Below, in pieces: positions 53,760 to 62,355 of a DNA stretch of 64,000 nt. Each line of letters begins with the position of its first letter. The first letter of the stretch is position 1. A program made the translations under genes and the position numbers. The stretch is taken from positions 54,614 through 118,613 of the forward strand of contig NZ_BAYA01000028.1 of NCBI RefSeq assembly GCF_000685015.1, written 5' to 3'. This DNA comes from Paraburkholderia bannensis NBRC 103871. Lineage in GTDB: Bacteria; Pseudomonadota; Gammaproteobacteria; Burkholderiales; Burkholderiaceae. The notes below the pieces were generated by a model that saw nothing but the letters and a program-made list of their open reading frames with translations, did not search any database and was not told the DNA's origin.

Positions 53760-54446
53760 TTACCATGGCAGCGCAATATCGAGCTCTTCCCTGTTGTCGC
53801 CCAGAAACAGCGAAGGAAGGAACCGCGACAGGAACGTGAACTCGTTGTAGCAGTGCATCAGCAGGGCGCGACCGAATTCGTCGGGAAAAATTTCGGCGAT
53901 TTCTTTTGGGCTCTTGCCCAGCGCCGGCAAGTCCTGCCCGATGTAGAAGTGGCTGCGCAGTGCGAGCCCCCATTCCGTGTCGCGCCCGATATGAAGCAGG
54001 CGTCCACCCAGAATTCGCCCGTCGGCTGTTCGCTCCGGGTTGTCTCCCAGCCCAATGCAGCCGCATACCGCGGCAGTCAGACGTCCTTCCTTACGCGCGC
54101 TGTCATACGCGCGCTCGTCAAAAAACTCCGTAGCGTCCCTGAACTGGATCGCAAGCCGCTGCGCGGGCAGACCCGTAAAGAACTCTTCGACCAGGTGTAT
54201 CGAGCCGACGTGGGTCTGGGTCGTTCCTTCAACCCACTCGCTGCTGACGTGGTCGACGGGATGCCACCAGCGATAGTGGCGCGTGTCCGGCCGCGAGCGG
54301 AACCACCACTCGAACATTTCACCGCTGCAGTTATGCAGATCGGTGCGACAGGCAACGTGCAGTACGCCGTCATCCAGTCGTTCATAGCCCGTCTCAAGGC
54401 GCAACGGTGCGGGATTCAGCAGTTGTCCAGCGTCTCCGAGTTTCAT
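53760..54446 (-). CDS. DAPG hydrolase (PhlG)-like zinc C-C hydrolase
   Basis: 228-residue member of the PhlG/phloretin hydrolase family, Zn enzymes that cleave the C-acyl bond of acylphloroglucinols. Candidate ligands are His62 and His66 (WWHPVDHVSSEW), His84/Glu87-88 (HLVEEF) and the C-terminal His198-x3-Glu202 (MHCYNEF), which matches the His-x3-Glu pair of PhlG. It is about 65 residues shorter than the 294-residue PhlG. GGAGAGAGAC precedes ATG 54446. It lies in the leftward operon after a porin and points to a C-acylated polyhydroxybenzene as substrate, though relatives with other substrates exist. Confidence 0.8.
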   Translation of the reverse strand: MKLGDAGQLLNPAPLRLETGYERLDDGVLHVACRTDLHNCSGEMFEWWFRSRPDTRHYRWWHPVDHVSSEWVEGTTQTHVGSIHLVEEFFTGLPAQRLAIQFRDATEFFDERAYDSARKEGRLTAAVCGCIGLGDNPERTADGRILGGRLLHIGRDTEWGLALRSHFYIGQDLPALGKSPKEIAEIFPDEFGRALLMHCYNEFTFLSRFLPSLFLGDNREELDIALPW

Positions 54447-54609
54447 GTCTCTCTCCAGTAAAAATGCTCGCCGCGGGCGATGCGGCGAGCCAGTTGTTGA
54501 TTGCACATCAACGACGCGCAGGATGTGAATAGAACAATGCACCAGGCGTCCGTGCAATTTTTCAGTCGCTGGCCACGCGTGCGACCAGAAGTGCCCGAGA
54601 TTACGGACG

Positions 54610-55737
54610 TTAAAACGTCGTCGTCATCCCTAGTCGGCCGAGGGCTTGGGAATGGCCACTCGAAGCCGCATTCGTGCCGAACAATCCATTGATCCACGCG
54701 CCCGTCGTGGGGTTGTCTCCTGCGGCGTACTGATAGACGCCTTCAGCATAAATAGCGGTGCGCTTCGAGAGCCAGTACATCAGCGAGCTGGTCACCTGGT
54801 GTGCCTTATTGTTCTGCAGGGCCGCGTTGCCTTTCATGTATTCGTAGTTGGCGCCGAACGTCCATGCACTGGTGATGAACCAGTTCGCGCCGATCTGTCC
54901 TACATCGATGCGGGCGCCAGTCAGCGTGTTCTTTGTGTTTGTATAGAGGACGTTTGCCAGGACGACGCCGCCAAAATCGTAATGCGCGCCAAGGCCGTAA
55001 TTCCTGATGCCGTCATGGCCATTGTTCATCTGCGGATACTTTACTTCCGTGTACGCCGCTCCGACGGCAAAGGGCCCTTGGGAGTAATTGGCTCCGAAAC
55101 TGACTGTGTTGCCGGACGAGAAGTCCCCTGCGACCTGGCCGAAACCATACAGCGCGCCAAACGTGAAGCCCGAAAAATTGGGCGACTTATATTTGACGGA
55201 ATTCGCGACGCGAGATGATCCTGCCATGCGGTCGAAATCCGACGAACCGGTCGGATTGTCTGGAATGCCTAATGCAGCGAACGGGCCCTGTCTGAAGTTA
55301 TAGAACCCGCCATACGAAAGTGCGCCATCAAAACCGGCATTCTGGTCGTGAAAGCCGCCGAACAGCAACGACTCCCACATAAAGTCATGCTGGTTGCCCG
55401 CAGTCAAGTCGCCGAGAATGGGACTCGAAAGGCCTACCCACGCCTGGCGTGAAAAAAGCGATCCGGCGTCAGGTATCGAGGAGCCGTTTGCAAGTTCAAA
55501 CTGGCTCTCCAGCATAAAAATTGCCTTGTTTCCTCCGCCAAGATCCTCGGTTCCTTTCAGGCCAAACAGGTTGGGCGCCCACACGCCGGTGTCCATTCTG
55601 GCGCTGCTGTGGCCGCCCTGATTGCTGATATAGGTGACGCCCGCATCAAGAAATCCGAACAGCGTGACGGAGCTCTGCGCCTGTGCGTTCGCCGCGACTA
55701 ATGAAGCGGAAACCAGTGCAAATGTAGTTATCCTCAA
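54610..55737 (-). CDS. Gram-negative general porin
   Basis: 375-residue outer-membrane porin. Signal peptide LRITTFALVSASLVAANAQA is cleaved before QSSVTLFGFLDAGVTYISN; the typical FGLKGTEDLGGGNKAIFMLESQFEL follows, and GRLGMTTTF supplies the terminal Phe. The start is probably TTG 55737, behind GGAGACAACC. An in-frame ATG at 55884 lies inside the upstream ABC ATPase gene. Its place between the Liv-type importer and the PhlG-like gene suggests it admits the pathway substrate. Confidence 0.88.
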   Translation of the reverse strand: MRITTFALVSASLVAANAQAQSSVTLFGFLDAGVTYISNQGGHSSARMDTGVWAPNLFGLKGTEDLGGGNKAIFMLESQFELANGSSIPDAGSLFSRQAWVGLSSPILGDLTAGNQHDFMWESLLFGGFHDQNAGFDGALSYGGFYNFRQGPFAALGIPDNPTGSSDFDRMAGSSRVANSVKYKSPNFSGFTFGALYGFGQVAGDFSSGNTVSFGANYSQGPFAVGAAYTEVKYPQMNNGHDGIRNYGLGAHYDFGGVVLANVLYTNTKNTLTGARIDVGQIGANWFITSAWTFGANYEYMKGNAALQNNKAHQVTSSLMYWLSKRTAIYAEGVYQYAAGDNPTTGAWINGLFGTNAASSGHSQALGRLGMTTTF

Positions 55738-55798
55738 GGTTGTCTCCAAATTTTTTAGTAATTGATGTTTTACTGCGCTGACCCAGCCGAACTTCGTG

Positions 55799-57352
55799 TC
55801 AATCGGCCGTACCCAGATAGAGATGCCGCAAACGTGGGTCGTTGCGGATGGCGGCAATCGGCCCGGAAAGTGCGAATCGGCCATGCTCCATCACGTGCAC
55901 GTAATCGGCCAGTTCAAGGGCGCGTTCCACGTCCTGCTCGACAATCAGCATCGTCATGCCCGACGCTTTGAGGTTGCGCAGGGCGAGATACAGGCGATCC
56001 ATCATCACCGGCGCGAGCCCGAGACTGATCTCGTCAAATACGATAAGCCGAGGTCTCGCCATCAATGCGCGGCCGATCGCGAGCATCTGCTGCTGTCCAC
56101 CGGACATGGACGTGCCAGCGCTTTTGCGTTTGTCGCGCAAGTCTGCAAATACGCTGTACACGTGCTCCAGTCGTTCCTGAATGACCTTTGACGGTGCGCC
56201 TCGGGCGGCAAGCACGAGGTTCTCTTCCACAGTCAGCGAGCTGAAGATCCGCCTGCCTTCCATGCACTGTGCAAAGCCGAGCGCGGCAATGCGATGAGGA
56301 GCCGGATCGCGCAGGACTTCTCCATCGATCTTCATTTCACCGGCAGTGGGGCGCACGGTGCCCGCAAGCACGTTGGCGAGCGTCGTTTTGCCCGCGCCAT
56401 TCGTGCCCAGAATGGCGATGACTTCGCCTTTTCCAACCGTGAGGTCGATCCCGTTTAGCACGCGCGCCTGGCTATATCCGGCATGAATGCCGTGCAGTTC
56501 CAGGAGGGGAGGCGCGGCAGGCGTCTTGTGCGAAACGCTGCGCGGCGCATGCTCGTCTGCTTCAGGGGAAGGTTCGGTTTCCGGTGCTGCCTGCTTATTC
56601 GAATGATCTTTTGCGTGGGCAGTGCCGAGATAGACCGCTGCGACTTCATCGCTTGAAAGCACTTCTTTTGTCGGCCCTTCCGCGAATTTCCGGCCGAAAT
56701 TCAGGACGATCAGTCGCTGGCAGCATTCGCGCACGACCCGAAGGACATGTTCGATGATGATGATGCCCGCCACCTCGCCCGCAAGCGAGTGAATCAGTTC
56801 GATGAGTTCGGTGATTTCGCTGTCGACAAGGCCCGCGCCAACTTCGTCGAGCAAAAGGATTCTGGGTTCGAGCGCCAGCGCTCTTGCGACCTCCAGGCGT
56901 TTTCTTCGCAGCAGCGCCAACTGCCTGGCTGGCAGGTCTGCGGAGTCAAGCAAGCCGGTACGTTCGAGGATCCTGTCGCACGCTTCGCGCGCGTCGCGCC
57001 CCGAGCCGAACGGGTGCAGGCTGTAGCGGGCAGCGAGCAGGTTTTCGCGCACCGTCATGTTCAGGAATGGACGCGGGATCTGATAGGTGCGTCCAATTCC
57101 CGAGCGGGCGCGAGCGGCTGCCCCGAGTCCCGTTATGTCGTTGCCTTCGAAGTGGACGTTGCCGCCATCGGCCTTGACGGCACCGCCAAGCAGTCCGATC
57201 AAGGTGGATTTGCCCGCACCGTTGGGCCCAACGATGCCGAGCACTTCGCCTTTTCCAATGCTAAGCGAAACGGAATCGGTTGCAACGAGACCGCCATACC
57301 GTTTGACGAGGCCGGTTGCGCGCAATAGCGGAATGGAGTGTTCAAGTGTCAT
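55799..57352 (-). CDS. Fused LivG-LivF-type ABC transporter ATPase
   Basis: 517-residue protein that joins both ATPases of a branched-chain amino-acid-type (HAAT) importer, normally two genes. The N-terminal half is LivG-like with Walker A GPNGAGKST at 42-50 and Walker B RILLLDEVGAG, but its signature region reads LALLRRKRLEVARAL and lacks the usual SxGQ/SGGQ. The C-terminal half is LivF-like with GTNGAGKTT near residue 315, an intact MSGGQQQMLAIGRAL and LIVFDEISLGLAP. A charged linker (EPSPEADEH) joins them at about residues 245-275. It overlaps livM by 4 bases. HAAT systems in catabolic loci often carry aromatic acids. Confidence 0.92.
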   Translation of the reverse strand: MTLEHSIPLLRATGLVKRYGGLVATDSVSLSIGKGEVLGIVGPNGAGKSTLIGLLGGAVKADGGNVHFEGNDITGLGAAARARSGIGRTYQIPRPFLNMTVRENLLAARYSLHPFGSGRDAREACDRILERTGLLDSADLPARQLALLRRKRLEVARALALEPRILLLDEVGAGLVDSEITELIELIHSLAGEVAGIIIIEHVLRVVRECCQRLIVLNFGRKFAEGPTKEVLSSDEVAAVYLGTAHAKDHSNKQAAPETEPSPEADEHAPRSVSHKTPAAPPLLELHGIHAGYSQARVLNGIDLTVGKGEVIAILGTNGAGKTTLANVLAGTVRPTAGEMKIDGEVLRDPAPHRIAALGFAQCMEGRRIFSSLTVEENLVLAARGAPSKVIQERLEHVYSVFADLRDKRKSAGTSMSGGQQQMLAIGRALMARPRLIVFDEISLGLAPVMMDRLYLALRNLKASGMTMLIVEQDVERALELADYVHVMEHGRFALSGPIAAIRNDPRLRHLYLGTAD

Positions 57353-58344
57353 TTTTTCGCCTTTCGACCAAGCGTGCTGTCAATCAATCCAGCGATACCT
57401 TGCGGGGCGAAACGTATGACGCCCATGAGGATGGCGCCGGTCACTGCAAGATGCAGGGCGGTCCAGTCCGCCAGGGCTTCGCCCAGTGCAACCACGAAAA
57501 GAGTGCCCAGCAATGGGCCCGCGCGTAGCCCCTGGCCGCCGATGATCACGATTGAAAGCGCGCTGATCGTCCACTGAAGGCCGAAGGTGCCATAAGGCTC
57601 GACCGTTCCAAGCTTCAGCGCCTGCAGTGCGCCAGCGATACTGGTCAGGGCGCCGGCCAATACGAAGGCGATGAGTTTGATCCGGAACGTGCGCACGCCA
57701 ACCTGGGACGCCGAGTCTTCATCGTCGCGCACCGCACGAAGCAGCACCGAGAAGCGTGACCGGGTCACGACATCCATGACGACGACGGTGACTGTCACCA
57801 GCATGATCGCCATGAAGAAGAGCGTGCGCAGGCCTGGTGGATCCTGGGACAGCACGATGCCGGACGCCCCGCCGAATCCGCTGTAATTGACCATGAAAAG
57901 GCGCAACGCCTCGGCGAGTGCCAGTGTCCCTACGGTGAAATAGAGGCCGCGAAGCCTGAAGACACCTTTCGCGACAAGCAGACACAGCGCCACGCCAGTG
58001 AGCCCGGCAAGCGGGATCGCGGCCCACGGTGGTACGCCCAGGAGATTGACCAGGCCGGTCATCGAATACGCGCCAGCGCCGAAGAACGCTGCGGTGCCAA
58101 GCGAGACCATTCCGCCATAGCCCGCCATGAGATTCCACGCCTCAGCCACGGTCAGTAGCAGCAAGATCCGGAATCCGACTTCGAGTGCGTAGTCGCCCAT
58201 TTGCGGAACGACGATGCCGACAAGGAGAAGAAGCGCAGCGGTCATGACGAGTGGGACGAACGCACTCGACGAAGAGCGGATTAGCGCGATCCGGACAGGA
58301 TCAGCGGAAACCTGGGATTGGGGGTTATTCGTGAGATTGGTCAT
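57349..58344 (-). CDS. Branched-chain amino-acid-type ABC permease (LivM-like)
   Basis: 331-residue inner-membrane permease with about ten helices. The family block LTVAEAWNLMAGYGGMVSLGTAAFFGAGAY near residue 75 and the ATPase-contact region (VRDDEDSASQVGVRTFRIKLIAFVLAGALTSIAG) near residue 225 are clear. Start and stop overlap the neighbouring livH and fused ATPase genes by one to four bases, so the genes are translated together. Solute assumed to match the locus. Confidence 0.93.
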   Translation of the reverse strand: MTNLTNNPQSQVSADPVRIALIRSSSSAFVPLVMTAALLLLVGIVVPQMGDYALEVGFRILLLLTVAEAWNLMAGYGGMVSLGTAAFFGAGAYSMTGLVNLLGVPPWAAIPLAGLTGVALCLLVAKGVFRLRGLYFTVGTLALAEALRLFMVNYSGFGGASGIVLSQDPPGLRTLFFMAIMLVTVTVVVMDVVTRSRFSVLLRAVRDDEDSASQVGVRTFRIKLIAFVLAGALTSIAGALQALKLGTVEPYGTFGLQWTISALSIVIIGGQGLRAGPLLGTLFVVALGEALADWTALHLAVTGAILMGVIRFAPQGIAGLIDSTLGRKAKK

Positions 58345-59231
58345 TAGCGCACTCCGGAGACCATGCCCTGAGGACGCAATGCAAGGGCGAAAAGAAAAAT
58401 GACGAGGCCCACCAGATCGCGGTAGCCGTCACCGAAAGCGAGCGCGCCGATACTCTGGAGAACGCCGAGCGTGATGCCGGCTGCCAGTGTCCCGAAGATG
58501 TTGCCGATGCCGCCCATGACAACGACGGCAAAGCTCATCAGCAGATACGTTGATCCGGTGGCCGGTGTGAATGAAAAGGCGGTCGCAATGAGCACGCCTC
58601 CCATTGCCGCACACGCCGCGCCAAGCGCAAAGGTGAGCGCATGAACCTTGCTGACATCGACGCCCATGACCGAGGCTGCGACCGGATCGACCGCGGCGGC
58701 ACGCAGTTCCCGCCCAAATCGGGTTCGTGTGACGATGCCGTGTACGCCGAGCGTCAGCGCCACGGAAACGACGAATCCGATGACATAGATCTCAGCGACC
58801 GTGACCGGGCCGGCAGTCAGCGGCCGCGAGGCGTAGCGGGTATTGATGGCTCGCGTGTCGGCGCTGAAACACAGCAGGTACAGATTCTGGAGAATGATCG
58901 ACACGCCAAACATGGTCATCATCGGCGCTTCGGTGCCTTTGTTTGCCAGCGGCCTGATGAACAGGCCATGGAACGGAAGCGCAATGGCGCCCATCACGAC
59001 CGCAACAAGCGGCAAGCAAAGAAGAGGATCGAGGCCGGCGTATTGGGCCAGAAAGAAGCCGATGTAGGCGCCGCCCACCAGCAATTCGCCGTGTGCCAGA
59101 TTGACGAGGCGCATGACACCCAGCGCGATCGACAGGCCCAACGCGGTCAGCGCCAGCATGCCGCCGAGAAGAAGACCTGACGCCAATCCACTTAGTACTA
59201 CCGATAGATTGGGAAGCAAGCTTTCGAGCAT
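58344..59231 (-). CDS. Branched-chain amino-acid-type ABC permease (LivH-like)
   Basis: 295-residue permease with about eight helices. The opening GLASGLLLGGMLALTALGLSIALGVMRLVNLAHGELL is the LivH signature, and VDPVAASVMGVDVSKVHALTFALGAACAAMGG is the ATPase-contact loop. ATG 59231 follows TGGAGAAAA; a start at 59249 would overlap that site. It partners LivM and the fused ATPase and is 21 bases downstream of the binding-protein gene. Confidence 0.93.
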   Translation of the reverse strand: MLESLLPNLSVVLSGLASGLLLGGMLALTALGLSIALGVMRLVNLAHGELLVGGAYIGFFLAQYAGLDPLLCLPLVAVVMGAIALPFHGLFIRPLANKGTEAPMMTMFGVSIILQNLYLLCFSADTRAINTRYASRPLTAGPVTVAEIYVIGFVVSVALTLGVHGIVTRTRFGRELRAAAVDPVAASVMGVDVSKVHALTFALGAACAAMGGVLIATAFSFTPATGSTYLLMSFAVVVMGGIGNIFGTLAAGITLGVLQSIGALAFGDGYRDLVGLVIFLFALALRPQGMVSGVR

Positions 59232-59252
59232 GATCTTTTCTCCAGTCATGCG

Positions 59253-60449
59253 TCAGTGGGCAGCCGGCAGCGGAAAAAGCAGCTTTCCGTTGGCCTTGTC
59301 ATGCGGCCATACCGTCACCGCCTTGCCGTTCTGCCACTGCATTACCGCAACCGGGATACGCGACGTGTGGTCTGCTTCAAACTTAACGGGGCCAACGACG
59401 TAGCTCTTGTTCGTCTTGCCAATTGCCTGGTTTATCTTTTCGTGGTCAAGGCTTCCCGCTTGCGCGATGGCGTCCAGTAGCACCTGGGCAGCAGCATAGG
59501 AATCGGCAATGTGCTGGCTTTGGGTTTGATGCGCTTCGGACTCAAAGCGCTTGCCCAGCTCCGCAGCGCCCGGATAGGGAAAGCTCGGATCCCAGTAGCC
59601 GCCCACCAGAACCCCGTCAGCCAGCGTTCCTAACGCCTTCGCAAATTGCTCCGGCTCTGCGCCTTTCTCCATGACGAGGAGCCTGGGATGAAAATCGGCC
59701 GACTCCATCTGTTTGCGCATCGCGATCGCCTGCGGGGGAATGGCATCGACGAGGGCAATGTCGGCGCTATCAGCCTTCGCCTGATTGATCATCGTCGTGA
59801 ATTGCTGGGCGTCGATGGGGAATGCGTTCTGCCCGACCAGCGAGTAACCGCCTTTGCTTACGGCGCGTGGCCAGATCTCGCCGCCGACGACCCGGCCATC
59901 CGGCCCGTTGTCCGAGAGGATGGACACTTTTTTGTTCGTCTGTAACTTATAGTCCGCGAGCATCCGGAATGGCGCATTGCCCAGATCGGCCTCATCGAAG
60001 AAGAGCACCCATGCGTATTTCCATTGCCGGATTGCCCTGAATGCGCCGAGCGGATCGCATCCAGATACGAGCGGGACGCGCCGACGCTCCGCGACGAGCG
60101 CTCCCGCATTCACCAGAGCAGGCGTGCATGACCCGAGCATGCCCGCGACGCCGTCCCGGGAGATCAGCGTCTCGGTGTTGCTCGCCGTGACGTTGGGATC
60201 CGTTTTGTCATCGCGGATCACCAGCTTCACCTTGTACTGGGCGTTGCCGATCTTGATGCCCCCGGCTTTGTTGATATCGTTCACGGCGGTTTCATAGCCC
60301 CATTTTTGATAGGCTCCAAAACCCGCAAGCGAACCGGAGAGTGGCAGGGAGGCGCCAATCGCTATTTCGTCGGCCTTGACTGCCATCGTGGCGAGACAAA
60401 GAGACGCGACAGCGACGGCACGGGTCAATTGATTTGCATACCTGATCAT
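59253..60449 (-). CDS. ABC transporter substrate-binding protein (Leu/Ile/Val-binding type)
   Basis: 398-residue periplasmic binding protein. A signal peptide (AVAVASLCLATMAVKA) ends near residue 26, and the mature protein opens DEIAIGASLPLSGSLAGFG, as in the HAAT binding proteins. Other family marks are KLVIRDDKTDP, NTETLISRDGVAGMLGSC and QHIADSYAAAQVLLDAI. GGAGACACA precedes ATG 60449. In this group binding of aromatic or hydroxy-acid compounds is frequent, so it may bind the substrate of the locus or its side-chain acid. Confidence 0.93.
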   Translation of the reverse strand: MIRYANQLTRAVAVASLCLATMAVKADEIAIGASLPLSGSLAGFGAYQKWGYETAVNDINKAGGIKIGNAQYKVKLVIRDDKTDPNVTASNTETLISRDGVAGMLGSCTPALVNAGALVAERRRVPLVSGCDPLGAFRAIRQWKYAWVLFFDEADLGNAPFRMLADYKLQTNKKVSILSDNGPDGRVVGGEIWPRAVSKGGYSLVGQNAFPIDAQQFTTMINQAKADSADIALVDAIPPQAIAMRKQMESADFHPRLLVMEKGAEPEQFAKALGTLADGVLVGGYWDPSFPYPGAAELGKRFESEAHQTQSQHIADSYAAAQVLLDAIAQAGSLDHEKINQAIGKTNKSYVVGPVKFEADHTSRIPVAVMQWQNGKAVTVWPHDKANGKLLFPLPAAH

Positions 60450-60491
60450 TGTGTCTCCAAACATGTATTTTTATCGTTGTTGCCGATGCGC

Positions 60492-61430
60492 CTAGAAGGC
60501 TGTCTGGCCGGATCCTTTGAGATTCAGCATCTGGCGCGCTTCGTCCGGCGTGGCGACCTCAAGCCCGAGTTCGTCAAGAATCCGGCGGATCTTCCTGACC
60601 TGGTCGGCGTTGCTTTGCGCCATCTGCCCACGACCCAGATAGAGGCTGTCTTCAAGCCCGACCCGCACGTTCGCGCCAGCGACCGCCGCTTGCGTCAGCA
60701 GCGGGATTTGATGCCTTCCGGCGGCCAGCACAGACCACTGGTAGCTGTCGCCGAACAGCCGGTTCGCGGTATCACGCATGAACGTGACGCATTGCGGATC
60801 GGGCCCGATGCCGCCGAGAATGCCGAAGATCGTCTGGATAAAGAACGGCGGCTTGACCAGCCCGGCGTCCACAAAGTGGGCGAGGTTATACAGGTGGCCC
60901 ACGTCATAACATTCGAACTCGAAACGCGTGCCGCAACCCTCGCCAAGGTGCTGGAGGATGTAGCGAATATCGCGAAACGTATTCCTGAAGATAATGTCCT
61001 CGGTTCCCTCGATATAGCTTTTTTCCCAGGGGTATTTCCATTCCTTGATCCTGTTCGCGGCAGGATGAATGGAGAAGTTCATCGACCCCATGTTCAGCGA
61101 GGCCATCTCGGGCCGGAAGCGAAGCGGGGGCGCGAGCCTTTCCTCAAGGGTCATCTTCGTCGAACCACCAGACGTGATATTGATGACGGCGTCCGTCTGC
61201 GCCTTGATCGCGCCTAGAAACTGCTCGAATATCGCGGGGTCGGCGCTCGGCCGACCGTCGCTGGGGTCACGCGCGTGCAGGTGGAGAATTGCCGCGCCGG
61301 CCTGCGCAGCGTCGACCGCCTGTGTCGTGATTTCCTCCGGCGTAAGCGGAAGATAAGGCGACATGGACGGCGTGTGGATCGCGCCGGTCACCGCACACGT
61401 GATGATTACCTTTCTCTGGTTTCTGGCCAT
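60492..61430 (-). CDS. BKACE-family beta-keto acid cleavage enzyme, copy 2
   Basis: 312-residue second member of the family, very similar along its whole length to copy 1 at 49034 (same blocks AILHLHARDP, SLNMGSMNFSIHPAA, CYDVGHLYNLAHFV, NVRVGLEDSL). Zinc-ligand residues are kept. It lies 4 bases after the hydroxyacyl-CoA-type dehydrogenase gene, so the likely step is oxidation of a 3-hydroxy acid to a 3-keto acid, then cleavage with acetyl-CoA, as in bacterial carnitine breakdown. The two copies may act on two keto acids of one pathway. Confidence 0.93.
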   Translation of the reverse strand: MARNQRKVIITCAVTGAIHTPSMSPYLPLTPEEITTQAVDAAQAGAAILHLHARDPSDGRPSADPAIFEQFLGAIKAQTDAVINITSGGSTKMTLEERLAPPLRFRPEMASLNMGSMNFSIHPAANRIKEWKYPWEKSYIEGTEDIIFRNTFRDIRYILQHLGEGCGTRFEFECYDVGHLYNLAHFVDAGLVKPPFFIQTIFGILGGIGPDPQCVTFMRDTANRLFGDSYQWSVLAAGRHQIPLLTQAAVAGANVRVGLEDSLYLGRGQMAQSNADQVRKIRRILDELGLEVATPDEARQMLNLKGSGQTAF

Positions 61431-61434
61431 TTGA

Positions 61435-62349
61435 TTACTTGTCCTCGCGGCGTCCCGCCGCATCCATTGCCTTGAGATGTTGAAATACCGATGACCGGAG
61501 TTCCGCCTGTTGATCCGCCGTCCATTGGCGAAAACCGTGGCCGGTTTTCATTCCCAGGCGTCCGCTATTGACGAGCATGTCCAGGTACGGCGAAGGCGCC
61601 GGCTCGCAGTCGATGGCAGGAAGCAGGACTTTGTGGATCGCCAGCGTCAGGTCAGTACCGACGAGATCCGCGTTTTCCAGCGGCCCCAGCACGGGAAGGC
61701 GCCGTCCGAAACTCGCCTTGACGACGGTGTCCACGGTTTCGGCGTCGCAGACACCGTTCGCCACCAGTGCGATTGCTTCGCGCCAGAGCGCGTGCTGCAG
61801 GCGGTTGCCGATAAAACCCGGAATGTCCTTCTCGACCATGGCCGGTGTCTTCCCGGCGCGCGTCAACAGGTCGAACATCTGTCCAGCGATCGTGTGACTG
61901 GTGTTGGGGGTCTTAATGACCTCGACCAGCGGCACAAGGAAGGGTGGGTTCCACCAGTGCGTACCCATCGCCCGGTGTCCCGTTTCCAGTCGCTCCATGA
62001 TTCGCGTAATGGGGATGGCCGACGTATTGCTGGCGAGGATGGCATTCGCCGGGGCCAAGCGTTCGAGCTGCGCGAATAGCGTCTGCTTCCAGGCCAGGTC
62101 TTCGGGGCCGGCTTCGAACACGACGTCTGCGTCGTTGACGGCCTCGGCGAGTTCGATTGCCGGCGTGATATTCGCAGCGGCAGAGCTATCGAGTGCGAGG
62201 TCGAGCAGGTTACGTTCCGTGCGCGTGACGAGTGATGCAAGCGCATCATGGTTCACGTCGAAGACCTTGACCCGATGTCCGGCGAGCGCAAAGACCTGCG
62301 CGATGCCCTGGCCCATCAGTCCCGCGCCAATAATGCTGATGTTTTCCAT
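61435..62349 (-). CDS. 3-hydroxyacyl-CoA/3-hydroxy acid dehydrogenase (NAD-dependent)
   Basis: 304-residue dehydrogenase of the 3-hydroxyacyl-CoA family. The NAD site ISIIGAGLMGQGIAQVFALAG is at residues 4-24; SNTSAIPI and the catalytic-region GTHWWNPPFLVPLVEVI (His) follow near residues 105-145; KDIPGFIGNRLQHALWREA is the family helix; the C-terminal domain includes PVLGPLENADLVG. Size fits the short forms such as carnitine dehydrogenase, L-gulonate dehydrogenase and 3-hydroxybutyryl-CoA dehydrogenase. Next to a BKACE, oxidation of a free 3-hydroxy acid is likely. It starts 6 bases after the SDR gene. Confidence 0.9.
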   Translation of the reverse strand: MENISIIGAGLMGQGIAQVFALAGHRVKVFDVNHDALASLVTRTERNLLDLALDSSAAANITPAIELAEAVNDADVVFEAGPEDLAWKQTLFAQLERLAPANAILASNTSAIPITRIMERLETGHRAMGTHWWNPPFLVPLVEVIKTPNTSHTIAGQMFDLLTRAGKTPAMVEKDIPGFIGNRLQHALWREAIALVANGVCDAETVDTVVKASFGRRLPVLGPLENADLVGTDLTLAIHKVLLPAIDCEPAPSPYLDMLVNSGRLGMKTGHGFRQWTADQQAELRSSVFQHLKAMDAAGRREDK

Positions 62350-62355
62350 GTCAGG

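Noticed and set aside
52080..60462. Recurring TTTGGAGAC before start codons at 52092, 55737 and 60449
   Set aside because: GGAGAC followed by a short A-rich spacer is an ordinary Burkholderiales ribosome binding site, also seen at 32282 and 42700; not a regulatory repeat.
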